From Streptomyces canus (GTDB lineage Bacteria; Actinomycetota; Actinomycetes; Streptomycetales; Streptomycetaceae), in NCBI RefSeq assembly GCF_001514145.1, contig NZ_KQ948663.1, forward strand, positions 421,927 through 485,926: 64,000 bases of DNA, in the 5' to 3' direction. A model generated the notes under the pieces. The model was given only the letters and a program-made list of their open reading frames with translations, was not told where the DNA came from and made no database searches. The position numbers were made by a program, and so were the translations under genes. Below, piece after piece: positions 1-9,520 of the stretch; the stretch's first letter is position 1, and the number at the start of each line of letters is the position of its first letter.

Positions 1-63
1 GCCTCAGGGCCCTGCGTGCCGAAATCCATCACGTCCCCCACAAACCGTGCCCCCGTGGTTTCA

Positions 64-85
64 CCACCGGGCCGACGCCCGGTGG
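64..85. terminator. 9-bp perfect hairpin, possible terminator
   Basis: CCACCGGGC and GCCCGGTGG form a perfect 9-bp stem around a CGAC tetraloop. There is no T-run, which is usual for Streptomyces terminators. It could end a gene lying left of the window; direction unknown. Confidence 0.4.
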
Positions 86-309
86 CCGCCTTCGTCCAAC
101 CGCTGTGCCGCGGACCGGAGTTGCAACGGTGCGCAGAGCAGTTGTCCGTAGGTCGCACCGAGGGCATCGTACCTGCGGTGGTGTCGCCCGCCGTAGGGTG
201 CCGCACGGGCCGTTTGACGAGGTGGGAGCAGATGAGGCGCACGACGGATGGTGACCCAGGGTGAGCAAATCGCGCCTCACGGCGTCCAGAATTCCGTGTG
301 AGGGCAGAA

Positions 310-347
310 CGAAGCCCCCGATCACGGGGGAACAACCGGGGGCTTCG
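310..347. terminator. 11-bp hairpin with 16-nt loop
   Basis: CGAAGCCCCCG (310-320) is the exact complement of CGGGGGCTTCG (337-347). The stem is GC-rich and sits about 115 bp past the stop of the leftward kinase-like gene, so it may terminate that transcript. The loop also contains CACGGGGG, which could pair alternatively with the first arm. Confidence 0.45.
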
Positions 348-461
348 CGACTGCGGGCGGCTTCGAACGGCCGCACATTCAGAACGTAAGACCTGTACGG
401 CCCCTCGGTCAAGCGGAGTTGGGCGACTCAGGCAAGTTCCTACCGAGGGGTCTTCACGGCT

Positions 462-1142
462 TCAACACATCGCCGATGGGTCGTCACCCTGTGTGATCCC
501 GCGGTCCGGTCCAACGGTCCCCGCAGGCCCGTTGGTGATCGCGTACCCCTTCTGACACTGCCGTACCAGGAGATCGGCGAAGGGCCGGGAGGGGTCTTCG
601 GCGAAATGCCGCTGTTCCGCCGCGACCCATCCCTCCCAGAACTCCCGCAGCTCCGCCCCGTCCCGGGAGCGGCCGCGTGCCCATGACTCCTCGGGAGGCA
701 GCTCCATCCACAGCAGCCCCGCCAGGTGCGGCCGCAGTGCGCGGCGGCCCGCGCCCACCCCCTCCAGAAGGATCACCGGCGCGGGCGGAAGGGCGCGGGA
801 CGGTCCGAAGCGTCGGGCATGCCAGTCGTAGACGGCGTAGTGCGCGGTCTCGCCGTGGCCGAGCGGGGTGATCACCTCGCTCAGCAGCCGCCCGGTCCAG
901 TCGAACAGTTCGTCGTGGCTGGCGATGTCGTCGAGGTGCAGCACCAGTGCGCCGCCGAGGGCGTCGGCCAGATGCCCGGCGAACGTGGACTTTCCGGAGC
1001 CGGCGTGCCCGTCGACGCCGATCAGACGGACCGGACCACAGGACGGGGGCAGTCGGCGGAGCCGGGAGGCGAGGTCGTGGATGACGGTTCCTGGGGACGG
1101 ACGAAGGGGCGGGCGAAGGAGCGGACGGGGCGTCGAGGCCAG
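462..1142 (-). CDS. P-loop nucleoside/uridine kinase-like protein, start codon unclear
   Basis: The protein contains a Walker A loop, GVDGHAGSGKSTF, followed by LHLDDI, a layout shared with uridine kinases and related P-loop phosphotransferases. The frame runs open from 1187 down to 462, but the segment upstream of and including the P-loop has no in-frame ATG, GTG or TTG. The first standard start is GTG at 944, which would delete the P-loop. CTG codons at 1142 and 1052 are candidates; I give the outer one. Either a CTG start, a base error or recent loss of the start is possible. The fold call is solid, the substrate is unknown, and the 5' end is uncertain. Confidence 0.6.
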   Translation of the reverse strand: MASTPRPLLRPPLRPSPGTVIHDLASRLRRLPPSCGPVRLIGVDGHAGSGKSTFAGHLADALGGALVLHLDDIASHDELFDWTGRLLSEVITPLGHGETAHYAVYDWHARRFGPSRALPPAPVILLEGVGAGRRALRPHLAGLLWMELPPEESWARGRSRDGAELREFWEGWVAAEQRHFAEDPSRPFADLLVRQCQKGYAITNGPAGTVGPDRGITQGDDPSAMC

Positions 1143-1328
1143 TCTAGTGACGGCCCACCCCCGGCGGCGGAGCCACAGGTTCCCAGGTCATGCCAGTGGA
1201 CGAGACCAATATTCGTGGGCGTGGCATGGGCCGAAGTGCTGGCAGGAGCATGCCGCCTGATCCATAGTTGGCGCACAACCGTGCAGCAGACCCGCCCCGA
1301 CTCGGACACCCTGGGGGTCTTTCCACCC

Positions 1329-2687
1329 ATGAGCAGAGCCGAACAGCCGTCCCGCAGAACCGTTCTGGCCGTCGCGGTCGCCGCCGCGGTGACCGGCAGT
1401 GCGGGCCCCGCCGCCGCCGGCAGCGCGGCCGACGCGGCACCCGACGAGACTGCCGCCCGCCTGGTCGACAACCACGCCTGGACCACGTACAGCGACTGGC
1501 GCAGTGGCACCGCGAAAGGCGCCCGTGCCGTCGCCGGCAGCCGCCCCGGCGTCGTGATCGGCGCCCCCGCGGGCACCACCGAGTACACCGACCCGCACAC
1601 CGGGACCACCGCCACCTGGGAGTACGCGACCTGGACCTCCCCGGTCCACGAGCTCGCCGTGCCCTCGACCGAGGTGATCGCCTCCTGGAGCGCCCGCACC
1701 CCGGCCGGCAGCTGGATCCAGATCGAGCTCCAGGGGACGTACTCCGACGGCACGGCCACCCCTTGGTACGTGATGGGGCGCTGGGCGGCCGGCGACGGGG
1801 ACATCAAGCGCACCTCGGTCGACGACCAGACCGACGGCAAGAGCACGATCTGGACGGACACCTTCGCCATCGACGACCCGTCGACGGGGCTGCGCCTGTC
1901 GTCGTACCGGCTGCGGCTGACCCTGTACCGCAAGCCCGGCACGAAGACCACACCGACCGTCTGGCGGCTGGGCGCGATGGGCTCGGACGTCCCCGACCGC
2001 TTCACCGTCCCGGCCTCCGCACCGGGCCTCGCCCGCGAACTGATCGTCCCGCGCTACTCGCAGGAGATCCACGCGGGTCAGTACCCGGAGTACGACAACG
2101 GCGGCGAGGCCTGGTGCAGCCCCACCTCGTCGCAGATGATCGTCGAGTACTGGGGCGGCCGGCTCACCGAGCAACAGCTGGCCTGGGTCGACCCGTCGTA
2201 CGCGGACCCGCAGGTCTGCCACGCGGCCCGGTACACCTACGACTACCAGTACGCGGGCTGCGGCAACTGGCCGTTCAACGCGGCCTACGCGAGCACCTTC
2301 AAGGACCTGCAGGGCGTGGTGACCCGGCTCGGTTCGCTCACCGAGCTGGAGACGCTGATCGCGGCCGGTATCCCGGCCATAACGTCCCAGTCGTTCCTCA
2401 AGGAGGAGCTCACCGGGGCGGGTTACGGCACCTCCGGCCATCTGATGACCGTCATCGGCTTCACCGCCGAGGGCGATGTGATCGCCAACGACCCCGCCTC
2501 GCCCAGTGACGCGGCGGTGCGGCGCGTCTACAAGCGGCGCGAGTGGGAGAACATCTGGCTGCGCACCAAGCGGTACAACGCCGGCGGCAAGGTCGTCTCC
2601 GGCACCGGAGGCGTCTGTTATCTGTACTTCCCCGCCCGTCCGACCGCGCGCCAGCGCAAGGCGCTCGCGGCGGTGGGCGTGCGCTGA
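1329..2687 (+). CDS. Secreted peptidase C39 family protein
   Basis: A 452-residue protein beginning with a twin-arginine-like signal (SRRTVLAVAVAAAV followed by an Ala-rich stretch), so probably exported. The N-terminal half looks like a beta-rich module. The C-terminal half is a C39-like papain-fold domain: candidate nucleophile Cys263 in GEAWCSPTS, His371 in SGHLMTVIGF and Asp388 in IANDPAS. This family includes bacteriocin-leader peptidases, but no bacteriocin precursor or ABC transporter is nearby, so the substrate is unknown. I chose the ATG at 1329 because it places the signal peptide at the N-terminus; the frame is open further upstream without signal-like sequence. It is monocistronic, followed by a strong hairpin. 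Confidence 0.85.
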   Translation: MSRAEQPSRRTVLAVAVAAAVTGSAGPAAAGSAADAAPDETAARLVDNHAWTTYSDWRSGTAKGARAVAGSRPGVVIGAPAGTTEYTDPHTGTTATWEYATWTSPVHELAVPSTEVIASWSARTPAGSWIQIELQGTYSDGTATPWYVMGRWAAGDGDIKRTSVDDQTDGKSTIWTDTFAIDDPSTGLRLSSYRLRLTLYRKPGTKTTPTVWRLGAMGSDVPDRFTVPASAPGLARELIVPRYSQEIHAGQYPEYDNGGEAWCSPTSSQMIVEYWGGRLTEQQLAWVDPSYADPQVCHAARYTYDYQYAGCGNWPFNAAYASTFKDLQGVVTRLGSLTELETLIAAGIPAITSQSFLKEELTGAGYGTSGHLMTVIGFTAEGDVIANDPASPSDAAVRRVYKRREWENIWLRTKRYNAGGKVVSGTGGVCYLYFPARPTARQRKALAAVGVR

Positions 2688-2698
2688 GCTGCCCCGGT

Positions 2699-2726
2699 AC
2701 GGCCCCCGGCATCTGCCGGGGGCCGT
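2699..2726 (+). terminator. Terminator after the C39 peptidase gene
   Basis: ACGGCCCCCGGCA and its exact complement form a 12-13 bp stem with an ATCT apical loop, starting 12 bp after the stop codon. It is followed by a short T-containing tail (TCTGCTGT). Confidence 0.75.
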
Positions 2727-2828
2727 TCTGCTGTGACCAAGGTCTCGGCCGCAAATGCGACCGGGAGTGGCAAGGTGGACGAATCGGCGGGGGACTCCGA
2801 CCAGTACACCCGAGATCAGCGAGACGCC

Positions 2829-2969
2829 ATGACCGCACACTCAGCCACAGCCGCCCGCGCCCGTACCGGCGGCCCCAAGGACGACGGCCCGAAGGTCCTC
2901 GAACATGTCGCGGGCTGGACCCTTGTCGCGGTGATCGCGATGCTGGTCACGCAGCTCGGTCTGCTGTGA
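2829..2969 (+). CDS. Small single-pass membrane protein (46 aa)
   Basis: A 46-residue protein with a hydrophilic, basic N-terminus and one hydrophobic segment at the C-terminus (VAGWTLVAVIAMLVTQLGLL). The ATG at 2829 is preferred over upstream starts because the added N-terminal residues are low-complexity and because GAGA lies 5-8 nt upstream. It sits 65 bp ahead of the TetR gene on the same strand. No function is recognised. Small hydrophobic proteins of this kind are often conserved among Streptomyces. Confidence 0.55.
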   Translation: MTAHSATAARARTGGPKDDGPKVLEHVAGWTLVAVIAMLVTQLGLL

Positions 2970-3034
2970 CCTGATCCGTAGGTGACTGACATACTGCGGA
3001 TGTCCCGCCGCCAGCCCGAGACCAGGGTCGAAAT

Positions 3035-3694
3035 TTGAATATCAGTGATCAGCGTGAAGCCCGGCCGCAGGCGCGCGGCACCGAGCGCTCGGTGGCTCGC
3101 CGCGCCGAACTCATCGCCATCGGGCGCAAGTTGTTCGCGGACACGTCCTACGACGCGCTCTCCATGGATGACATCGCCCGCCAGGCGCATGTCGCCAAGG
3201 GGCTGATCTACTACTACTTCCAGTCCAAGCGGGGCTACTACCTGGCGATCATCCAGGACTCCGTGGCCGACCTGGTCACCTACGCGGCGAGCGGCCTCGA
3301 AATGGGGCAGGTGGACCGCGTCCAGCGCACTCTGGACAGTTATCTGCGCTACGCCGAGCACAACCAGGCGGCCTACCGCACCGTCGTCAGCGGCGGTGTC
3401 GGTTTCGACACCGAGGTGCACGCCATCCGGGACGGGGTGCGCGACGCGATCGTCGCGACCATCGCCGACGGGGCGTACGGCCGTACCGACATCTCCCCGC
3501 TGGCCCGCATGGGTCTGCTCGCCTGGGTGTGCAGCGTCGAGGGCGCCACCCTCGACTGGATCGACGGTCCGCCCCAGCTCTCCCGCGACACCATGCGCGA
3601 CCTTTTGGTGAAGACGCTCGGCGCCTCGATGCGTGCCATCGAGGAGATGGATCCGACCCACCCGGCTCCGGCACCGGCCCGCCGGGACGGCTGA
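3035..3694 (+). CDS. TetR/AcrR family transcriptional regulator
   Basis: A 219-residue regulator. Residues about 25-75 form the TetR helix-turn-helix, with the recognition region SMDDIARQAHVAKGLIYYYF typical of the family. The remainder is the all-helical ligand-binding domain. The first usable start is TTG at 3035; no ATG or GTG precedes the DNA-binding domain in frame. A 12-residue reading frame (ATG 3000, stop 3036-3038) ends exactly over this TTG, so translation of the regulator may be coupled to it. The chitinase gene lies convergently downstream. Target genes are not evident; the 46-aa gene upstream is one candidate. Confidence 0.85.
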   Translation: MNISDQREARPQARGTERSVARRAELIAIGRKLFADTSYDALSMDDIARQAHVAKGLIYYYFQSKRGYYLAIIQDSVADLVTYAASGLEMGQVDRVQRTLDSYLRYAEHNQAAYRTVVSGGVGFDTEVHAIRDGVRDAIVATIADGAYGRTDISPLARMGLLAWVCSVEGATLDWIDGPPQLSRDTMRDLLVKTLGASMRAIEEMDPTHPAPAPARRDG

Positions 3695-3750
3695 CGACCG
3701 GTTGGGGCGGAGGCTCGTGGTCCCCCGCCCCAAGTCCTGCTCAAGTCCGG

Positions 3751-4983
<1,233 letters not shown>

Positions 4984-5052
4984 CGGTGTCTCCTCGTGGG
5001 GGAGAGGGGAACGCCAGCCGATTGGCATGAACGCGGAAAAGCGTTGGCCGGA

Positions 5053-5081
5053 ACAGTAGGAGGACTAGACCACCGCGTCAA
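5053..5081 (-). promoter_or_regulatory. Chitinase promoter TTGACG-17-TACTGT
   Basis: Read leftward, TTGACG (5081-5076) and TACTGT (5058-5053) are separated by exactly 17 nt, a good match to the vegetative sigma consensus. The two DasR-like repeats flank and overlap the -35 element, the arrangement known for Streptomyces chi promoters. The leader is about 60-65 nt. Confidence 0.8.
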
Positions 5082-5093
5082 TGGTTCGGACCA
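5061..5093. promoter_or_regulatory. Two DasR-responsive elements (dre-like) on the chitinase promoter
   Basis: The known dre core is TGGTCTAGACCA. On the plus strand, AGGACTAGACCA (5061-5072) matches 10 of 12 positions and TGGTTCGGACCA (5082-5093) matches 9 of 12. Their starts are 21 bp apart, two helical turns, so a regulator could bind both on one DNA face. DasR is the GntR-family GlcNAc-metabolism regulator; its gene is not in this window. Confidence 0.75.
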
Positions 5094-5327
5094 ATCCGGG
5101 GCCGTTTTCTGGCCGCCTGTCAGCGCCCTGGGCTATCTTGAAGTAAGCGGTCGTTAACCAGTGACCGGGTGTCTCCGATCGGGCATACTCACAGGACGCA
5201 GCCGCTGGTCAGCAGCTTCCGTGACCCGGGAGACGCGAGCAGCGACCGGCGTCCAGTGATACCGGCGGAGCCGTCCCACCCCACGGCGTGCGTCCGTCAG
5301 CGCCCTAACAGGGAGGAGAGCGTCGCC

Positions 5328-6500
5328 ATGCCCGACCGCGCCCCGCAGCCGGTGGACCGGCAATTGCCCACGGACGAGGCCCGGGATCTGATCTCGCTCG
5401 TCCGCGACATCGCGCAGCACGAGATCGCCCCGAAGGCGGCCGAGGAGGAAGGCGCCGGGCACTTCCCGCGCGAGGTCTTCACCCTGCTCTCCCGGACCGG
5501 CCTGCTCGGTCTGCCGTACGCCTGCGAACACGGCGGCGCCGACCAGCCGTACGAGGTCTACCTCCAGGTCCTCGAAGAACTCGCCGCCGCCCGCCTCACC
5601 GTCGGCCTCGGTGTCAGCGTGCACACCCTCTCCTCCTACGCGCTCGCCACCTACGGCACCAAGGAACAGCGGGTCGAGCACCTGCCCGCGATGCTCGGCG
5701 GCGGACTGCTCGGCGCCTACTGCCTCTCCGAGCCCTCGTCCGGTTCGGACGCGGCCTCGCTGCGCACCAGGGCGGTCCGGGACGGCGAAGACTGGGTGAT
5801 CACCGGCACCAAGGCCTGGATCACGCACGGCGGCGTCGCCGACTTCTACACGGTCATGGCGCGCACCGGTGAGGAGGGGCCGCGCGGGATCACCGCGTTC
5901 CTGGTGCCGGCCGACGCGGAGGGTGTGAGCGCCGCGGCGCCGGAGAAGAAGATGGGCATGAAGGGCTCGCCCACCGCCCAGGTCCACTTCGACGGTGTGC
6001 GGGTCCCGGACTCCCGGCGCATCGGCGACGAGGGGCAGGGCTTCGCGATCGCCTTGTCCGCGCTCGACTCGGGGCGGCTCGGCATCGCGGCCTGCGCGAT
6101 CGGCGTGGCTCAGGCGGCCCTCGACGAGGCGGTGGGCTATGCCACCGGGCGGCAGCAGTTCGGGCGGCCCATCGCCGACTTCCAGGGGCTGCGCTTCATG
6201 CTCGCCGACATGGCGACCCAGATCGAGGCGGGCCGGGCCCTGTACCTCGCGGCGGCGCGGCTGCGCGACGCCGGACGGCCCTTCGCCAAGCAGGCGGCCA
6301 TGGCCAAACTGCACTGCACCGACACCGCGATGAAGGTCACCGTCGACGCCGTCCAGGTGCTCGGCGGCTATGGCTACACCGCGGACTTCCCGGCCGAGCG
6401 GTACATGCGCGAGGCCAAGGTCCTGCAGATCGTCGAGGGCACCAACCAGATCCAGCGGATGGTCATCGCCCGTCACCTGGCAGGTCCGGAGACCCGCTGA
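5328..6500 (+). CDS. Acyl-CoA dehydrogenase
   Basis: A 390-residue FAD flavoenzyme that oxidises an acyl-CoA to the trans-2-enoyl-CoA. The N-terminal helical domain, the YCLSEPSSGSDAASL flavin/substrate signature in the middle and the C-terminal helical domain are all present. The C-terminal EGTNQIQRMVIARHL contains a Glu at the position of the catalytic base in short/branched-chain family members. The start at 5328 has an excellent GGAGGAG site. Chain-length specificity cannot be read from sequence. It precedes a CrtC-like protein and an APH-fold phosphotransferase, suggesting a lipid- or CoA-ester-related pathway. Confidence 0.92.
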   Translation: MPDRAPQPVDRQLPTDEARDLISLVRDIAQHEIAPKAAEEEGAGHFPREVFTLLSRTGLLGLPYACEHGGADQPYEVYLQVLEELAAARLTVGLGVSVHTLSSYALATYGTKEQRVEHLPAMLGGGLLGAYCLSEPSSGSDAASLRTRAVRDGEDWVITGTKAWITHGGVADFYTVMARTGEEGPRGITAFLVPADAEGVSAAAPEKKMGMKGSPTAQVHFDGVRVPDSRRIGDEGQGFAIALSALDSGRLGIAACAIGVAQAALDEAVGYATGRQQFGRPIADFQGLRFMLADMATQIEAGRALYLAAARLRDAGRPFAKQAAMAKLHCTDTAMKVTVDAVQVLGGYGYTADFPAERYMREAKVLQIVEGTNQIQRMVIARHLAGPETR

Positions 6501-6699
6501 ACTGACCCGGTCTGACCTGCGGCGCCGCGAGCCGGACCCACTCCGGGTCGTGGCGTCCCGGAAGGGTCCGGCCTCGGTTGGCCCAGGTGCGCATCAGGTC
6601 ACGGTAGATGGGCGGGTCCTGGGGCGGCGGCGGGGCCGGACGGAAGGCGGACGGAGCCGACGGAACCGATTCTGCGACCGGTGCATACGTACGGGTCAT
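6463..6699 (-). CDS. Small Pro/Arg-rich protein, possible gene
   Basis: A 78-residue frame antisense to the 337-bp gap, overlapping the 3' end of the acyl-CoA dehydrogenase gene by 38 bp. Its centre (PPIYRDLMRTWANRGRTLPG) reads like a structured protein, not a GC-frame shadow, and I recall similar short proteins in other Streptomyces. The N-terminus is Pro-rich. There is no clear ribosome binding site. No function is recognised. It may be a real small gene or coincidence. Confidence 0.4.
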   Translation of the reverse strand: MTRTYAPVAESVPSAPSAFRPAPPPPQDPPIYRDLMRTWANRGRTLPGRHDPEWVRLAAPQVRPGQFSGSPDLPGDGR

Positions 6700-6837
6700 A
6701 CCGGGGCAACGCGGAAGCCGGTGGCCGGGTCACCGCTCCCCGCAATCGAGAGTGAGTTCGCGGACGTCCGGCCGGACATCTGGCCAGTCACAGCGGTCTG
6801 ACATACCGTCAGCCAACTGCCGACAGGGAGGTTGGCC

Positions 6838-7950
6838 ATGACCGACGACCGCCCCGTACCGCTCGACGAGTACCCCGTGCACCAGGTGCCCCTGTCCATG
6901 AAGTACGTCGCGACGGGGGACCGCAACGCCTACGACCGCTGCATCTTCCATGTCCTCGACCACGAGGGACGCGCCCTGCTGATCCTCGGGCTCGGTGTGT
7001 ACCCCAACCTCGGGGTGATCGACGCCTACGCGACCCTGCGCCTCGGCGACACCCTGCACGCGGTGCGCGCCTCGGACGCCCTGCGGGACGACTCACGGAC
7101 GAACCTCGGCGTCGGCCCGCTGCGCATCCTCGTCGAACGCCCCCTGCGCGACTTCGTGCTGAGCTGCGCGGCGGCTCCCGACGACCCGGACGGACTGTCG
7201 TACGAGATCACCTGGAGCGCCGACTTCCCGGCCCTCTGGGAACCGCACCACCTCCAGCGCCGGGGCGGCCGGCTCACCCTGGAGGGAAGGCGTTTCGCGC
7301 AGGCCGGTCACTGCGACGGCTGGATCCGGGTGGGCGGGCGCGAGCTGCGCGTGCGGGGCTGGACCGGGACCCGGGACCGCAGCTGGGGTGTGCGGCCGGT
7401 GCCGGGGGAGGAGGGCGGTCGGCTCGCCGAGGAGCATCCGACCGCGGGCTTTCACTGGATCTGGTGTCCGGTCCGCTTCGAGGACCGCTTCCTCATGGTC
7501 ATCGTCCAGGAGGACGCCGACGGCCACCGCTCGCTCAACGACGCGACACTGGTCCGCCCGGGCCACCGCGATCGCCAACTCGGCTGGCCCCAGCCCGAGA
7601 TCACCTACCGCCCCGGCACCCGCCACCCGGAACGCGCCCTAGTCCACCTCGGTGACATCCGCAAGCCCATGGAACTGGAGGTGGAGGTCCTCACCTCCTC
7701 ACCGCTGGCGCTCGGCGCCGGCTACCCGCCTGCCGACGACTGGCAGCACGGCACCTGGCAGGGCCGCGACTGGACCGACCGCCGCACCTACGACCTCGCC
7801 GAGCCACACCCGCCGGCCGCGTTCGGCGTCACCGACCACGCGGCCCGTTTCCGGCTGGACGGCCGGATCGGCCACGGCATCTTCGAGCACGGATCATTCG
7901 GACGGCACGACCCGAGCGGCTTCACCGGCTTCGACTCGGTGGCTCCGTGA
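6838..7950 (+). CDS. CrtC-like lipocalin-fold protein, function unknown
   Basis: A 370-residue soluble protein. Its middle contains GRELRVRGWTGTRDRSWGVR and later HWIWCPVRFEDRFLMVIVQED, the pattern of the two lipocalin-like halves of hydroxyneurosporene-synthase (CrtC)/AttH-type proteins. Those proteins act on lipophilic substrates, but no carotenoid genes are here, so a carotenoid role is not implied. ATG 6838 is preferred over TTG 6832 because GGGAGG lies 7 nt upstream. It is 30 bp ahead of the phosphotransferase gene and probably co-transcribed with it. Confidence 0.6.
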   Translation: MTDDRPVPLDEYPVHQVPLSMKYVATGDRNAYDRCIFHVLDHEGRALLILGLGVYPNLGVIDAYATLRLGDTLHAVRASDALRDDSRTNLGVGPLRILVERPLRDFVLSCAAAPDDPDGLSYEITWSADFPALWEPHHLQRRGGRLTLEGRRFAQAGHCDGWIRVGGRELRVRGWTGTRDRSWGVRPVPGEEGGRLAEEHPTAGFHWIWCPVRFEDRFLMVIVQEDADGHRSLNDATLVRPGHRDRQLGWPQPEITYRPGTRHPERALVHLGDIRKPMELEVEVLTSSPLALGAGYPPADDWQHGTWQGRDWTDRRTYDLAEPHPPAAFGVTDHAARFRLDGRIGHGIFEHGSFGRHDPSGFTGFDSVAP

Positions 7951-7980
7951 GGCAGTCCCGGAGACAAGGGAGTTGACGAC

Positions 7981-9075
7981 GTGGCCACGGCACCCCGCCC
8001 CCGCACCACCACCCGCGACCCGGAGGAGCTGGCCCACCGCCTCACCGCCTGGCTCGGCACCCGCGTGCCCGGCGCGAAGGCCGTCGGTGTGACGGTCCCC
8101 GCCTCGAACGGCTTGTCCAGCGAAACCCTGCTCTTCGACATCGAGCACCCCGAACCGCCCCTGCGTTCCTGCGCGTTGAGGCTCGCAGCGGATCCGTCGG
8201 CGTACACGGTCTTCCCGGTCTACGACATGGTCCGCCAGTACCGCACGATGGAAGTGGTGGGCCGTTTCTCGGACCTCCCCGTCCCGAAGGCGCAGTGGCT
8301 GGAGGAGGACCCGGGCCCGCTCGGCGCACCCTTCTTCGTCATGGAACGCGTGCGGGGGCGCGTACCGCCGGATGTCATGCCCTACACCTACGAGGGAAAC
8401 TGGCTGCACTCCGCCGGCGACACTGAGCGCGAGCACCTCGAGGCCGCCACCGTCGGGCTGTTGGCACGCCTTCACGACCAAGTCCCCGCGCGAGAAGCGG
8501 CGTTCCTGGAACTGCCCGGCGAAGGCGACGCGCTGCGCCGCCATGTCACCGCCCAACGCGCGTACTACGACTGGGTGGTGGACGGACTAGCCCGCTCACC
8601 CCTCATCGAAGAGGCCTTCGACCGGCTGGAGCAGCTGTGGCCGCCCGACCCGGGCCCACCCGTCCTCAACTGGGGCGACGCACGCATCGGAAACGTGATC
8701 TACGACGGCTTCGACCCGGTCGCCGTCCTGGACTGGGAGATGGCGGCCCTGGCCCCGCGCGAGGTCGACCTCGGCTGGACCGTCTATCTGCACCGCTTCT
8801 TCCAGGACCTGACGGTCGCCTTCGGCCAGCGCGGACTGCCCGACTTCCTGCGCCGCGACCGGGTGGAGGCCCGCTATGCCCGGCTCACCGGCCACACACC
8901 GCGCGACATGGACTTCTTCACGCTGTACGCCGCGCTGCGGCACGCGATCGTCATGCTGCGCATTGCTTATCGCCAGGCGTTCTTCGGCGAGGTGGACGTC
9001 CCGGCGGACCCGGACACACTGATCCTGCACCACGGCAGCCTGCGCGCCATGGTGCAGGGCAGCTACTGGGACTGA
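7981..9075 (+). CDS. Phosphotransferase family (APH-fold) protein
   Basis: A 364-residue kinase-fold protein of the aminoglycoside phosphotransferase/choline kinase superfamily. The catalytic and metal loops are present: NWGDARIGNVIYDGFDPVAVLDWEMA, where the HGD of the usual Brenner motif reads WGD. Close relatives are often encoded next to acyl-CoA dehydrogenases, as here, or fused to them (ACAD10/11 type), and may phosphorylate 4-hydroxyacyl-CoA or a related metabolite. That role is inferred. The start is GTG at 7981. Antibiotic resistance is unlikely given the context. Confidence 0.8.
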   Translation: MATAPRPRTTTRDPEELAHRLTAWLGTRVPGAKAVGVTVPASNGLSSETLLFDIEHPEPPLRSCALRLAADPSAYTVFPVYDMVRQYRTMEVVGRFSDLPVPKAQWLEEDPGPLGAPFFVMERVRGRVPPDVMPYTYEGNWLHSAGDTEREHLEAATVGLLARLHDQVPAREAAFLELPGEGDALRRHVTAQRAYYDWVVDGLARSPLIEEAFDRLEQLWPPDPGPPVLNWGDARIGNVIYDGFDPVAVLDWEMAALAPREVDLGWTVYLHRFFQDLTVAFGQRGLPDFLRRDRVEARYARLTGHTPRDMDFFTLYAALRHAIVMLRIAYRQAFFGEVDVPADPDTLILHHGSLRAMVQGSYWD

Positions 9076-9085
9076 GCGAGAGGGC

Positions 9086-9520
9086 TCAGGCGGCCTGACG
9101 GCGCATCACCGGCACCCGCATGGGGCGCGAACCCGGGCCACCGACGTGCGAGAACGGCTGGGTCCGCCAGTCGAGTCCCTGAGGGAGCGTCAACAGGAGG
9201 GCGGTGTGCTGCTCCTGGGGCTCCGCCGACTCGTCCGCCGACCGGGCCTCGGAGGCCTTGCGGCCCGTACCGGCGCAGACGGTGAGGCCGAAGGGGTTCC
9301 ACGGCGAGGCGCACAGCGCGTGCTCCGGCAGCACCTCCTCGTCCGCCAGCAGGGCGATGGGCTGTGCGCAGTCCGGGCAGATCACCCGGTACATCTCGAA
9401 GGTGTCGTACGCGTCGAAGTCGTCGTCGAGAGCGTCGTGTTCGACGCCCTCCGGCTCGGACTCGACAACCGCCTGGAGGCGCTTGGGCGCGGTACGACCA
9501 GGACGCTGAAGACTCTGCAT
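9086..9520 (-). CDS. Conserved hypothetical protein with CPDC motif
   Basis: A 144-residue protein. After an acidic segment (DALDDDFDAYD) it has CPDC and a second Cys about 20 residues later, which could form a small metal site, but a full zinc-ribbon pair is not visible. There is no signal peptide or membrane helix. It is convergent with the phosphotransferase gene, 10 bp apart, and divergent from the Lrp-family gene. I do not recognise a function. Confidence 0.65.
   Translation of the reverse strand: MQSLQRPGRTAPKRLQAVVESEPEGVEHDALDDDFDAYDTFEMYRVICPDCAQPIALLADEEVLPEHALCASPWNPFGLTVCAGTGRKASEARSADESAEPQEQHTALLLTLPQGLDWRTQPFSHVGGPGSRPMRVPVMRRQAA

Larger units (their letters stand above)
1..461. 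other. Gene-free left edge with two hairpins
   Basis: I see no convincing coding sequence here; the open frames on both strands are short and lack recognisable domains or good ribosome binding sites. Two strong inverted repeats are present, listed separately. I found no tRNA signature. The stretch lies downstream of the leftward kinase-like gene and may also hold the end of a gene beyond the window. Confidence 0.5.

Noticed and set aside
1..461. tRNA or other structured RNA gene at the left edge
   Set aside because: The hairpins do not form a cloverleaf, and no GTTCGANTC loop or CCA end was found.
1329..2687. Bacteriocin-processing C39 peptidase with a peptide cluster
   Set aside because: No ABC transporter, precursor peptide or immunity gene is near. 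The protein is secreted, unlike the transporter-fused peptidases.
7981..9075. Aminoglycoside resistance gene
   Set aside because: The fold is shared, but the context with an acyl-CoA dehydrogenase and the motif details point to metabolism.
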